Made by a program: the position numbers and the translations under genes. Positions 19,595-31,609 of a stretch of 64,000 nucleotides of DNA are shown piece by piece. Source of the DNA: Prosopocoilus inquinatus (Eukaryota; Arthropoda; Insecta; Coleoptera; Lucanidae); contig CM069873.1 of the NCBI GenBank assembly GCA_036172665.1, positions 48,702,001-48,766,000 of the forward strand. The letters run 5' to 3'. The first letter of the stretch is position 1. Every line of letters begins with the position of its first letter. The notes under the pieces were generated by a model. It was not told the origin of the DNA. It saw only the letters and a program-made list of their open reading frames with translations, and did no database searches.

Positions 19595-21200
19595 ATGAAA
19601 TGTGATGTGTGTGAAATATACGTCAGCAGAAAGTGTTTCTCAGCACATTTGCGTAGTAATTCACGTAAAAGTAATGCTTTTGTGGTTGTCGATAACGGCG
19701 TGGAGAAGATAGCTGGTGCATTCGGAGACAAAATCGTAACGTACCGTATAACGGAACCTTACAATTATGTCGATGTCGAGGATTTTATGTACAATATTCA
19801 AGAAAAAGTACTAACTTTGGTTCAAAGTATATTAGACATCCATAAGGCATTAAAGTGGAATGTGGAAATTTTCGGAGTATATTTCTTAGATTCTAAAGAA
19901 AGTTCTGAGATAAAATCTTTTAACACCAAGAATAAAATAACTTGTTTTGGAACTGATATATACAATATATATCGTGATTTTGTAAACGAAATACATGTAA
20001 AAATGTCGGAATTTCAGGAGCGAGATTCAGGTAAAACAAATAATAGGTGCAATCGTTTAGAATAAAACTTAAAGTTGCAAATATTGTTACAGGATGGACT
20101 TTGTGCAGAATTTTATATATGGAAGTCAACATTAATAAATACAATCCATTGAAAGCATCCAGCTTCATGCCATTACCGTCTTCAATAAGTGCGAAGAAAG
20201 CTGTCATAAATGTTAGAAATAACGACAACGCTTGCTTTGCCTGGGCGATAACGTCAGCGATGTGTCAACCGACAGGTCTTCCTCAAAGGATGTCTTCATA
20301 TCCCCATTATAACACAGTAGCGGATTTCACTGACCTAGAATTTCCACTGAAAGTTTGTGACGTGAAGAAATTTGAAAGCAAGAACAATATTTCTATAAAT
20401 GTCTACGGACTCGGTTCCCATTATAATGGTAAGGTTACGGTTGATGAAGTTGTAGGACCGTTATATTTTACTAAAAATAGAAAAAATATTCATATAAACT
20501 TATTATTAATTGATGACAACAACGGAAATACTCACTATTGTTGGATTAAAAATTTATCACGTTTAGTGTCAAAACAGACTTCACATCACGGTCACGAGAA
20601 ATATATTTGTGAAGGATGTTTAGTGTATTTTCCATGTATTGAAAAATTGCAACGACACGAGAGGGAAGACTGTAAAGTTATCAAAACAGTTTTACCATCG
20701 ACAGAGTTAAAAATAAATAAGTATGGTGAATCTTTGCCAGAGAATATATTACAATTTGAAAATTTTGAAAAACAGTTAAAACTTCCTTTTGTTATATATG
20801 CCGATTTCGAAGCATTGCTAAAACCACTGGACAGAGTAGAACCAAATCCAGATAAATCTTTCACTGTTAAGTGTTATGAACACGAACCTCATTCATTTGC
20901 ATATTACATTAAGTGCAGTTTCAATGCAAATTTGTCAATGTTAAAGTTATATCGCGGAGAGAATGCCGCCACTGAGTTTATAAAATGGTTAGAAAAAGAT
21001 ATTAAAGAAATTTACGATAAATATTTAAGTAAAATTGAGCCGATGACTGATTTAACACGAGAAGAAAAAGAGGCATACGACCGTGCAACAATGTGTCATA
21101 TTTGTGAAAAACCAATATTAGATGTTAAGGAGAAGGTGCGTGATCACGAACATTTATCGGGAGCGTTTAGAGGTGCTGCTCACTCTGTGTGCAACATTAA
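19595..21200 (+). pseudogene. polB: Polinton protein-primed DNA polymerase B, N-terminal half
   Basis: Two exons. Exon 1 (ATG 19595 chosen because MKCDVC starts a Cys/His zinc-finger-like N-terminus usual for insect Maverick PolB; an upstream in-frame ATG at 19541 is possible) runs to 20030. Exon 2 starts at 20093. The protein shows EIKSFNT, INKYNPLKASSFMPLPS, AVINVRNNDNACFAW, a C2H2-like YICEGCLVYF...H, then exonuclease motif FVIYADFEALL (about 20788-20820) and MCHICEKP...DHEHLSGAFRGAAH. The frame is cut at TTAA (21197-21200) by a transposon and continues at 26695. Confidence 0.92.
20031..20092 (+). other. Spliceosomal intron in polB
   Basis: 62 bp, GTAAAACAAA...ATTGTTACAG, phase 1. Removal joins D-S-G and W-T-L in frame, whereas retention gives a stop. 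The AT-rich sequence and a pyrimidine-flanked acceptor fit insect short introns. Confidence 0.8.
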
Positions 21201-21904
21201 GGCTGTATGCTCGCTTACAGCTGAACTCGATTTCAAATGGGCGTATCACTATTTTTCGCATATATTTAGAAGAAACATACGTTCAACATGTGTTCCTGCA
21301 TTTTTACACACAAACGAAAAGAACAGAGAACAGAATTACCACCTAAACGTTTTCCTTGTAATTTATGACTCTGCTGTCACTGATCTTTATTTTTGATTGG
21401 TTTACGTGTCAGTTTGACACACCCACAAGAGAATATTCCGATAAGGCCTCACTCACATGGTTACCGCCCGCGGCCTCCTGCAAATTCTAAGGTCGAGCGC
21501 ACACTCAGATGAGTAAATTTCTTTATGTAAAAGTGATGTAAATAAAAACGGCGACCTGATCTAACACAGAAACTATGTAAAACTCGGAAAATAAAACTAC
21601 GTCTGTCGGAAAGTGAAAGTTTATCAGAATTGAAACGACACAAAAAAAAACGCATAGCATGTTCCTCTGTAAATCAATAACGTCATTTTGTTGTTTCATT
21701 ACCGTTATTATTACCCCTATAAAATTGTTTTTTTTTTTAATTTTACGTGGATTGCTTTTTTATCTAGACTACACTTCCGTGCACTAAAATTAGGCACAAT
21801 GATGTATTGCAGTTTAAAGTGGACGTAAAGAAAAAATATACATTATACAGAATAATTGTGCTTATGATTATTGGAATAGGAATTAATACTGCTCTAATGT
21901 ACCG

Positions 21905-22235
21905 ATGCTCATAGAGCAAGTTAATGCGTTAAAAAAGGACATAATTCATTGCCCTAAGCACGTAATCGGCGATCATTCTGATTGTGACGTTTATTTTTGC
22001 ACCGGGTTCAAAGATAATGAAATTAATTCAGTTCCAGACTTAGTAGAATGTGGATGACTTCATGATATTATTGCTTGCTGCAATCATTTGATGCATAATG
22101 CACAGTTTACTTTTAAATATGAACATTAATGCAGCGGAGACGTACATTTCAATTGTTTCAAAATTTGTTGGTGGAAAAAGAGTTAACTTCTCTTTGAAAA
22201 ATAGCTACGAAGTGAAGTGCCACGCTGCGAGCCTT
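21905..22235 (+). pseudogene. Transposase-like relic (Mutator-like/YqaJ protein family, N part)
   Basis: The frame reads IIHCPKHVIGDHSDCDVYFC, LVECG(stop)LHDIIACCNHL, then YISIVSKFVGGKRVNFSLKN. I recall this pattern (C-P-x-H-x-x-G-x-H-x-x-C ... F-V-G-G-K-R-x-N-F-S) from an arthropod transposon-borne family that joins a Mutator-like transposase domain to a C-terminal YqaJ nuclease. Stops and frameshifts are present. The frame is interrupted at about 22314 by the MITE and resumes after 24076. A profile search is needed to confirm the family name. Confidence 0.55.
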
Positions 22236-22315
22236 TCTTAAAATTTCAGTGAGCAATATCACCACCGCATTTATAAGAGAATGGGGAAAAGTCCAGGCAA
22301 ATATACCAAAGTATA

Positions 22316-24074
22316 CAGTGTGCCCGGATACGTAGGGACAGCATGGGTAACTTCTGTCTTTGAAGAGATAGAGAGATGATTAAAGTAGCAAAAAGATGCA
22401 GGTTCGAGAGCTCATTAAGAATCCATTTTCAAACTTACTTGTCATGGTCAACTTGGTTAAAATTTTACTAAAACCAATATCTCCTCATTTCTTTTATTTG
22501 CCGTAACTTTTTTGTTATTTAAGATATTGAGATGCGGTTCGAACTAGATTGCATGATAATTTAAGTACTTTTATGGGCACTTAATAAAACTAATCTCATT
22601 TTTACAAATTTTCAATAATCTAACCTAACCTTAAAATTTTAAATTGGTACTCCCTAATTTTCTTGGCCTTTATAAGAGAAAATTTATTTCTGAATGCAAT
22701 GATGTAGCACACGATATGGAGACTTCTTCAAAATTTTGAAAAACCGAACTTATTCTTTTTACGAACAGAAATCGCTAGTGCCATGATCACAGAAATTTTG
22801 CTTTTTGTTTATCAAGTTATTCTACAGTGGCACTGATCGATTGCAGCCAATGGTGAGCGAGCCATTAAAATTTTAAACCAATATCACATCAGCTAGGGGT
22901 ATGATGTGCCAAAAAGATAAGAATTTAATTGGTCTAAAATTTTAATCGCTTGTACACGATTGTCCACGAACGATCAGTGGCACTGCAGCTTCATCTGTGT
23001 AGCCTTTTCTGGATACTGAGCTTCGTATATTTCACGAGTAAGTTCTACGTTCTTGTAGCACTTGGTATACGTATAGTCGCAATCAAGTGAATCGAGACCT
23101 ATTTAAAGTTCTGCAATCCTTAAGGAGTGCTTATATTACATACATGTCTTCAATAAATTCAAAAACAAATCTTTACAAAACTGTCGACTTGTCGCATACA
23201 AATCCTGATGAATCTTTAGCACAAGTCTTCGACAAATACTAGCACAGGACATCGTTTACACTATGTGACCTGTTCGCTACATATCTAGTATTTAATAATA
23301 AGAAAAGTATCGCTCGTGAATGATGACAATCAATTTTTGTTTTTGGCCGCGGCAGCACAATATTACTATGCTCTTTTTGGATCACTCCATCGTCACAAAC
23401 CATCAGATCGCTTAATAGTTTAAAACAGCTAACTATTCTGCACGTGCGTAAAGTACCTTTGTATGGTCTGCGATCGCTGTGTTTTCCATTAATTTGGAAT
23501 ACAAATCTGTCTGGTAAAACATGTCGGATACATGTCAAATACATGAAAAATGTAATAGTAGTATGAGACAAATTTCAGATTCATTCCAGACTTGTCAAAC
23601 AATATGTAGGACACATGTATAATACAAATATGTATGTAATGTAAACGCCCGTTTATTACCAACGTTAACAAGGGCGCGGTTAGCTTGCAACAGTCTCGAT
23701 AACAAAGTTTTGTGATCATGGCACTAGCGATTTCTATTCATAAAAAGAATAAGTTCTGTTTCCCAAAATTTTGAAGAAGTTTCCATATCATGTGATACAT
23801 CATTGCATTTTGAAAAAAAGTCTCTCTTAAAAGGGCCAACAAAATCACCAATTTAAAATTTTAAGGTTAGGTTAGATTATTGAAAATTTGTAAAAATAGG
23901 ATTAGTTTTATTAAGTGCCCATAAAAGTACTTAAATTATCGTGCAAACTAGTTCAAACCGCATCTCAATATAATCAAGTTGGCCATGACAAGTAATATTT
24001 GAAAATGGATTCTTAATAAGCTCTCGAACCTGCACCTTTTGCTAATTTAATCATCTTTCTATCCGGGTACACTG
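22316..24074. mobile_element. TA-target MITE nested in the TTAA transposon
   Basis: Ends CAGTGTGCCCGGATA and the complement of CAGTGTACCCGGATA, flanked by TATA on each side (TA target). Long inverted arms extend over about 22316-22797 and 23715-24074 and contain GATTATTGAAAATTTGTAAA-type sequence. The centre has no supported coding region. Confidence 0.85.
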
Positions 24075-24149
24075 TATACGTCAAAGTTGCGTAGGAGACG
24101 TTTTTACCGAAAATGCAGAGCACGACTATTTCTTGGGCAAGGTAGAAAA

Positions 24150-24793
24150 GAAAACAGGCAGCCGAAGCTGAGGGTGACTACGGACTAATAGAAGAGGTGA
24201 TCCCTCTTAAAAACTTAGAAGAAAATAAATCATCTTTAATGAACTACTTGAGCAGGACCCAGGTAGAGTTAGAATCGTTAGAGGGAAACACTGTTGGCCA
24301 AAACACCAAAGTGAAATGGCATAGAGAGCGAAGACTAACAGCAACGAAATTTGGTATTGTCTGTAAAAGAAGTCAAACAACTGATGCCAAAAAATTGGCG
24401 TAAAAATTAATTTCCTCTAATTTTTCGAAAGTATAGTTACAAATTGGTGCCGTAACCATGAAGAAATTGCGAGAAAACAATTTTCACAGGAATTTGGACA
24501 TAAAGTTGAACGGCGGATTATTTATATCTAAAGAAATGCCGTATCTTGGAGCTAGTCCTGATGGACTAGTTGGTGAGGATGCTATAATTGAGATCAAGTG
24601 TCCCTATAAGTTAGCGAAGTTCAAAATAACTCCTCAGGAAGCAGCAAAGATGAAAGTTATGCCCTATTTCTTTTTGGATGGCAATACTGTGAAACTGAAG
24701 AAAACACATATCTACTATTATCGGATTCAAGGGCAGTTGGCTTTAACGAATAGTTGTATTCGTTGTATGGACACCTCTGGGAATGATATGTGA
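24150..24793 (+). pseudogene. YqaJ-type exonuclease domain relic of the TTAA transposon
   Basis: The frame contains WHRERRLTATKFGIVCKRSQ, then after a break GGLFISKEMPYLGASPDGLV, EDAIIEIKCPYKLAKFKITP and YYYRIQGQLALTN. This is the lambda-exonuclease-like YqaJ fold: the Asp of SPDG and the E-I-K of IEIKCP are its metal/catalytic residues, and Q-x-Q in YYYRIQGQL is the usual downstream motif. A stop near 24402 and a frame change break it. It sits downstream of the transposase relic in the same direction, as in two-domain transposon proteins. Confidence 0.75.
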
Positions 24794-26694
24794 ACAAGTA
24801 ATGTTATTTACATAAACGTCAAGAAAGTTCTGAATTCATCATAATACATTATTTTTTTCTGAAATCTTATAAGATTATTTTTGTAATAGTTTCAACTTTT
24901 AAGCACACGAAAGCTATAATTTTGACAATAAAAATAAGTAAAACCGATTTGGTTTTGAAGACTAGTGTATAAAATAGAAATTATAGACGATTTTAGAAAA
25001 AATAACAAGCAATTTACATTTACAACACACCTGTAATACGTTTTCTTTTTCAAATTAAAAAAGATGACAATTTTTGGCATAACATGAAGCCGAAGTTAAA
25101 ATATTTTCATTTAGAACATATGCTGCCTATACTGGCTTTAAAAGAAAATTAAAATAACGATCCTGATCGATCTGGACAGTTGAAACCTCTTTCTGATAAT
25201 CTGGTGACAATTCTGAAATAGATCTGTATTTGAAATCTGCTCTGCAAGATTCCATATTATATAATTCCATATAATATCTAACTGTACTATGTCCACTAAA
25301 AAAAAATTGAGACAATTGTTGTGCATACATATTTGAGTTATTTTATTATAGCGTTTTCTGCTGGCTGCACCGGTATGCACTGAGTGTATCTCCATCTCGT
25401 TTTATTACATAAAGCTGAACCGAGTTGGAAATACACTCAGTGCGCACTAGTGCAGCCAGTGGAAAACGCTATTAGTTTGAATGCAATTTTAAACTTGTTT
25501 CTACAGAAACTTAAAAAACACGGAAATAAACAAACGGACGAATACATGATAGCAACAATAATTAACTCCTCGTATTTACAACAGAACGTATTACGTGTTC
25601 CAGATTCTTTTCGTGTGTAGTACAATATGATTCAAAATGGCCGCACTATTATCACCAGAACGTTAATATTAACAGGATCAAAAACAAGCTTTTCATTTTT
25701 TTTTTTGAGATGCTTGACGAATGTTTAAAAATATCGTATAATGCAGATGCACTTACAAATTTGAAACCGTGGTTGTAGATTAGGTTACAGTTGATGAGAT
25801 CTGAATCCTCGTATTCATCAAGTATTTATATTTTATTCAATTAGTTGTGTAGAAACAAAAATTATTTGACGCAGTTCCGTTTCACTATTTGGGTGAACTT
25901 GATATTCCAAATGTTACATCACCGACCCATTTTACTCATTGTTTATTCCTGTGTTATCACATAATATTAATTACATGAATTAACAGGCATTTTTAATGAT
26001 GTCAAGGTAAATGTGTACACAAATAAATAACAAAATATTGAGCAAAATGTTGAACATTCCCTTTTTAAAACTAATTAAGTGCATGACTACCAGATTTGCA
26101 GAAGTTTATTATGACAAAAATGTTTCTTTCAATGTACCGTAAAAAAATTTACCAAAAAGCACGACTCTGAAAAGAGAAATCTTTGTAGAATTATTTTCTG
26201 GCAGCGCTCGGTAGCGTTCGTGTGTTTACGGTGCGTGTATTCTGTGTTTCACTCATACACGCACTGAAACGCATTCGCTCTCACTCATACTCTTCATCTG
26301 TCACTAAATCGGGAGAATGAATGTGCGAATTCGCCCCTCTTGCACTAGGCCCGAAGGCGGAGCTAGCGTGTATCACATACCACATTTGATTTCAGCGATT
26401 TCATTCCGAAAATTTCAAATTTGTTTCCCATTTCCTGACCTTATTTTTAAAAATAAAAAAAAAAACTAAACGGTTTATTATTATTGAATACTGCGAAATT
26501 TCGGCTAAAGGCTTACATTTTCGAATCTTTTTAATTTTAATTTTTTTTAAGGCCTTTTTGGCAATTCTCGAAAAACGAGCCTTTAGCCGCCTAACAGAAT
26601 CTATTTAAAAATTTTTCGCGAAAAATTGGTACGATTTTAATGAAAAATAAGCCCAGGAAATGGGAAAAACGATTTTGGGGCCGAGCAAACAGCC

Positions 26695-28785
26695 TTAAAA
26701 TACCAAAATTTATTCCAGTGTTTTTTCATAATCTTTCTATTTATGACAGTCACTTGTTTGTAAAGACAATGGCATTAGAAGGTGAAGATGTGGACGTGAT
26801 CGCACAAAATAAGGAAAAATATATATCCTTTTCGAAATTAATACACGTGGGGGATAAGACAGACTGTAAAGGTAAAAAGCGTAAAGTATATTTCAAAATA
26901 AGATTTGTAGATTCTTTTCGTTTCATGCAATCGTCTTTACAGAAATTAAGCTCATACTTGGAAGATTGGCAATGTAGGGAAATTAGAAAATATTTTAACG
27001 ATGAGGAGATGTTTAAATTAATACGTCAAAAAGGAATTTTCCCGTATTGTTTTATTGACTCACTCATGAAATTAGATTTTCCCACTTTACCTTCTAAGAA
27101 AGAGTTTTATGATGTGCTGTATGATGAACACGTAAGTGATGAAGATTATGAGAGAGCACAGCGCGTTTGGAATTTATTTAACTGTAAAACTATGGGTGAT
27201 TACAGTGATGTATACGTAACATCTGATGTTTTACTGTTGGCAGACGTATTTGAAAATTTCAGAGACCTTTGTATTGATAATTACAAACTAGATCCTTGCC
27301 ATGTTTTCACCGCTCCAGGATTAAGTTGGGATGCAATGTTAAGAATGACAAAAATTAAATTAGAGTTACTGCAAGATGTTGATATGCTACATTTTTTTAG
27401 AATGGGTATACGCGGTGGAGTGAGTATGTGCACTAAAAGAATCGAAAACGCTAATAATAAATTTGTGCACGGTTTTGACTCTAAGAAGGCAACTAAATAT
27501 TTACTATATCTTGATGCTACAAATCTGTACGGTCACGCAATGTGTTTCAGATTTCCGTGGGGAGAATTTACTTGGTTGTGTACAGAAGATATTAACAATC
27601 TTAACATTTCAGAGTTAGAAGAAAATTCAGATGTCGGGTACATATTCGAAGTAGATTTGGAATACCCGACTTATTTACATGACAACCACAACGAATTACC
27701 ATTTTGTCCGGAAAACATAATTCTACCAAATTCGAAATATGGTAAACTTATTCCAAATCTGTACAACAAAAGGAAATACATAATTCACTATTTAAATCTG
27801 AAACAATGTTTGGAAAATGGTTTAATATTAAACCAAATTCATAGGGCAATTAAATTTAAGCAATCTCGTTGGCTAAAAATATACATAGACTTTAATTCAC
27901 AAAAACGAGCTGAAGCTAAAAACGAATTCGAAAAATTTTTTTACAAATTATTAAATAATAGTGTTTTCGGTAAAACTATGGAAAATGTTGAGAATCGCGT
28001 CGACATTAAATTGGCCACCAGCTGGGAAACCCATAATCGAAGACCGGGAGCTGAATCATTGATAGCTAAACCAAACTATAAATCGAGTAAAATTTTTAAT
28101 GATCACCTGGCCGCAATAGAATTATGCAAAGTACAAGTAAATTATAATAAACCTTTATACGTAGGGTTTTGTGTTTTGGAAATATCAAAAACAGTAATGT
28201 ACGATTTTTATTACAATTTTATAAAGCGAAAATATAACAATAGAGCAGCTTTATTATATACTGATACGGATAGTTTAATACTGACCGTTAATACTGATAA
28301 TGTATACGATGACATAAAACAAAATTTAGATAAATTTGATACTTCAAATTACCCACCGAATAATGTACATGAAATGCCTCGAACTGAATCAGTTATTGGA
28401 CGATTTAAAGACGAATACGCAGGACAGGTTATAGAATCTTTTATCGGGACCGGTGTGTAAAGCTTATTTCAAAATGTACTAAGAAAGCAAAAGGTGTTAA
28501 AAATACGTTATAGATAAATACTTATCTGCAGATGACTACAAAGAAATCATTGAACGAGATGGTTTTATTTTTAAAAAGATGTACGTGTTTCACTCGGATT
28601 TTCATACGGTGTATACGGAGTTGAAAAATAAAATTGCCTTATCATCTAAGGACGATAAACGTTATATTTTGGATGACAAAATTCATACTCTGGCGTGGGG
28701 TCACCATAAAATTGCTGATATAGAAAGAGATAAAAAAACTAAAAAACTAATTGAAAAACTGGAAAAAGAATTAGAAAATAAATAA
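26695..28785 (+). pseudogene. polB: Polinton DNA polymerase B, C-terminal half
   Basis: Resumes at TTAA with IPKFIPVFFHNLSIYDSHLF. Motifs: exonuclease DSFRFMQSSL and YVTSDVLLLADVFENF; palm motif A YLDATNLYGHAM (about 27508-27543); motif B NNSVFGKTMENVENR (about 27955-27999); motif C LYTDTDSLIL (about 28255-28284). The frame stops at 28460. Homologous sequence continues to 28785 after two small frame changes near 28455-28500 (FKKMYVFHSDFHTVYTELKN, then a Lys/Glu-rich tail). Even apart from the transposon, this half is therefore broken. It converges with the integrase, 115 bp between stops. Confidence 0.92.
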
Positions 28786-28900
28786 ATAAAGTATGTTTTA
28801 TTTATAAGTTCTGTTAGAAAGTAAATAAATTAATTTGTAAAATTCATTTATTGTGTATTGTGAGTATTGTATGTTTACAGTTGTAGTTAATAAATATTTA

Positions 28901-29843
28901 TTATAAAACATTGCATTTTGGTATCCATGAATCATGTTTAGAACTCAATCCTAAATAACTTACCAGCGCTTTATTACCTTTTTCTCTCAATACATTAATT
29001 AAATATATATCTGGATGTTTTACTTTTTGTAACTCGTACTCATAAAACCCACCAAGAATGGCTTCACCATCAGCGTCTTTAATTAGATATGTTCTGGGAT
29101 TGGTATTCTGCACCGACGAAATAGTAAATATTTCGTTGGACCAATTCGGAGTGTACAGCTTCGAAAATGCTTGTCTGTATTTACTGATGCGCACATGATC
29201 TCCAATTTTAAATTTTGCAATTCTTGGATCCACAATTTTAAGGTTGCTGTAGACGGACTGTAAAATACTTTGCGCATTTCTTTGATTTATCTTGCTGGGT
29301 TTGTAACCCGTCGTACTGTGAACAGTGTTATTGTATTCTTCAATTAGCTTTGGTAATAAATTGAACCATCCGAAATTTCCTTGCATGCTAAATTCTTTCC
29401 ACATTTTTTGTTTTAGGGTTCTATTAAATCTTTCGACTATCGAACTTTTTAAATTAGAGTATGCGCTATAGTGATTAATTCTATATTTCTTCATTAAATT
29501 TTGGAACTCTGCATTGTAAAATTCCTTTCCGTTATCTGTTTGTATATTTCGGTACAGAATTTCTACCTTCAGATCAAATAGATTGAAAAGCTTTGGTTAC
29601 TTCTTTACCTGTTTTATTTTTTAATGGTATTCCCCAAGCATACTTGGAAAATGCGTTGATCACTGTCAGAATGTATTTGTATCCTTTGTTTATCTTGGCA
29701 TAAGGTAGCATTTCAATTAAGTCTGCTTGGAAGAGATCTCTGAGTCCTTTTATTATTACTCGACGACGGTGAAAGTTTTTCCTTGCTGGTTTGTGCAACT
29801 CATTAACAACATCACGTTTCACATTAGAAGATAGATTAGACAT
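28901..29843 (-). pseudogene. Polinton integrase with chromodomain, one frameshift
   Basis: ATG at 29843 starts ELHKPARKNFHRRRV, the usual N-terminus of Maverick integrase. DDE core: QADLIEMLPYAKINKGYKYI carries the first Asp, then QTDNGKEFYNAEF the second, and IVERFNRTLKQKMWK the Glu. A single-base frame break lies near 29570, between first and second Asp; the rest is open from about 29560 to 28901. The C-terminal DIYLINVLREKGNKALVSYL with DSWIPKCNVL is a chromodomain, possibly a chromatin-targeting module. The start overlaps the stop of the upstream gene by 8 bp. Confidence 0.9.
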
Positions 29844-30225
29844 TTTCAGTTAGAACTCGTTTTCTTAAGATGAATTCAACAAATAATGGAACTGCACAAA
29901 CTGAAGATGTGCAAGTAAACGAGATTTGATCTCCCACATTCAACGTTCTTCCAATTAAAGTATCAGTACAATTTATAGCGTTGATGGATACTGTAATGTT
30001 GACAATAGTAGGTCGATGAATAAGTACTTTTTTAACAACGCAAGTTTCTTGGATCGTATACGTCGTTTGGTGACCTCTATTTGAAAGCAGATACACACTT
30101 TCGGCGTTAAGCTCTTGACTCTGAAAGTCTAATAATGTTTCGTAAAATAATGGTGTAGCAGCAATGTGTTTGAAAACTGTGTGTTTATGATTATGAACGT
30201 GTCTTCCAAACTTATCAATAGTCAT
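29836..30225 (-). CDS. Unknown Polinton protein, 129 aa
   Basis: Open frame with ATG at 30225. It begins MTIDKFGRHVHNHKH and is beta-rich in appearance (alternating hydrophobics, many Thr/Ser), with paired Cys in CTDTLIG and FTCTSSVCAV. No motif I recognise and no signal peptide or membrane segment. It overlaps the integrase start, so the two may be co-transcribed. A small capsid-decorating or jelly-roll protein is possible, but that is only a guess from composition and location. Confidence 0.6.
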   Translation of the reverse strand: MTIDKFGRHVHNHKHTVFKHIAATPLFYETLLDFQSQELNAESVYLLSNRGHQTTYTIQETCVVKKVLIHRPTIVNITVSINAINCTDTLIGRTLNVGDQISFTCTSSVCAVPLFVEFILRKRVLTENV

Positions 30226-30293
30226 TGTGAATCAATCAACAACTATGTGAAACTGAAATGTGTGCTCGCTTGCACTCCACTAAATACTACAAT

Positions 30294-31520
30294 TTACAAA
30301 ATAATTTTAGCCTCTTTTAATTCTTCAATGATCGCTATGATTTCATTGTTATGTGCGGAGTGACCTGCTGATTTGGATGCGTTCAATAAACGCAATCGTT
30401 CTACTAGTTCGTTAGGATCATCCCAGTATTGATACTGCAAACATTTGTTAGGTACAAGCTTTTTCTCCAAAGCTCCACCTGTTTTCCAGCTTCGCGCCCA
30501 CCAAACGTTTGGTGGTTTTCCCTGAATTATTGGTTTTATAATATTCACATATTTAAATCCTCTGCTTGCAGATATTCATCCTGAGGGATTATAATTAACT
30601 TTAAACGCACTAGTTCTTCTCAATATATCTCTATAGTCTCGCACATCGTGAAACGTAAATTTCTCTGGATTTTTCTTAAAAACCAGCTCGTATAAACCTT
30701 TAGTACCCTTATACGCCAAGTCTCCAATTACAAGATCGGGACCGTCAAACTTAAGCTCCTGGTTCCCAACAAACAATCTCTCATCTTCTTCTCTTACACC
30801 GTATTTTGTATCGAATTCATTTTCTACATCAGTTTCAAATCGTGTAACATAATCACGTGCTAACGGATGATACGATTCTAAGGCAGCTTCCACCAGCGGT
30901 GATTCTAATCTAGTCCGAAGTAATGATTTTCGTTCTTCTAGAAGTGTACGAGCATGAGCCAGGGATTCGTCCACAGGGGGGTTACTGCTTTCGGTGTCAT
31001 ATTCTTCTGCTTCTTCATAAACAGATTTTGAAGTTGGAGATGTGGACTTTTCATGAGGAACCTCAAGAATTTCTTCATCTTCTAAGATGGAAGGTTGTTT
31101 AATTTCACGTCCAAGTGGTGTTGAAGTACCCACATCATGCTCCTCTGACAACCCAATTCGCGACGAAGGATCGGATTTTAATTTATAACTCGGTCTTCTT
31201 CGTATGAAAGAAGGATCAGATCTCAATTTATAAATCGGTCTTTTTCGTAGGAAAGAACTCTTTGGCTCCTCTTTCAATCTCTTTTCACTGGCTTCGTATG
31301 ACTGTTGCTCCTCTTTCATAGGTAATACGCTGCGAACAACATCTAGCTTATTGACAATATCTCGGAGTGGCTCTACAATAGGTGAATAAGTTGTCTGCAG
31401 ATACTTTTTTGATTGCTCCGCTTGATGTTTTGCTTGTGCAATATCGGATTTAAGTGTTTTTAATTTAGTACGCAAACTTTCGCGCGCAGTGGCTAATTCT
31501 GCTTTAAGTTTGTTACTCAT
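30294..31520 (-). pseudogene. Conserved Maverick protein (DUF8207-like), with premature stop
   Basis: ATG at 31520. The N-terminus (about 1-65) is a predicted coiled coil (KLKTLKSDIAQAKHQAEQSK). A repeat-containing Arg/Ser-rich middle follows (KSSFLRKRPIYKLRSDPSFI; RRRPSYKLKSDPSSR) and then an acidic stretch. The C-terminal region has GPDLVIGDLAYKGTKGLYEL, FKKNPEKFTFHDVRDYRDIL and, after an in-frame TGA (30576-30578), QYWDDPNELVERLRLLNASK and IIEELKEAKII. This order matches a protein found in insect Mavericks, which I recall as DUF8207. Function unknown; a virion or core protein is plausible. Confidence 0.7.
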
Positions 31521-31609
31521 GGTGCATCCGCATCCTTTAACGTCTGTTACAGTACTGAAGAACTGTAGAACTATGTAAAAATGAAAGAACTATGTAAAAT
31601 GTAGTGGTC

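Larger units (their letters stand above)
21201..26694. mobile_element. TTAA-target DNA transposon inserted in polB
   Basis: Flanked by TTAA (21197-21200 and 26695-26698). The termini GGCTGTATGCTCGC and the complement of GGCTGTTTGCTCGG begin imperfect inverted repeats of about 60 bp or more. Removing it with one TTAA brings the polB halves into frame. It carries relics of a transposase-like protein and a YqaJ nuclease and is itself hit by a MITE. TTAA targets occur in piggyBac and Kolobok; the protein relics do not look like piggyBac. The rest (24.8-26.6 kb) is non-coding, including a short inverted repeat at about 25350-25475. Confidence 0.85.

Noticed and set aside
18799..19731. 310-residue repetitive protein as a real gene
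   Set aside because: It is open only because an 11-bp repeat cycles through frames; no start context or homology. Kept as a low-interest finding.
21201..26694. piggyBac as the family of the TTAA transposon
   Set aside because: The target site fits, but the visible protein relics are Mutator-like/YqaJ-type, and the termini are not the usual CCY...GGG pattern.
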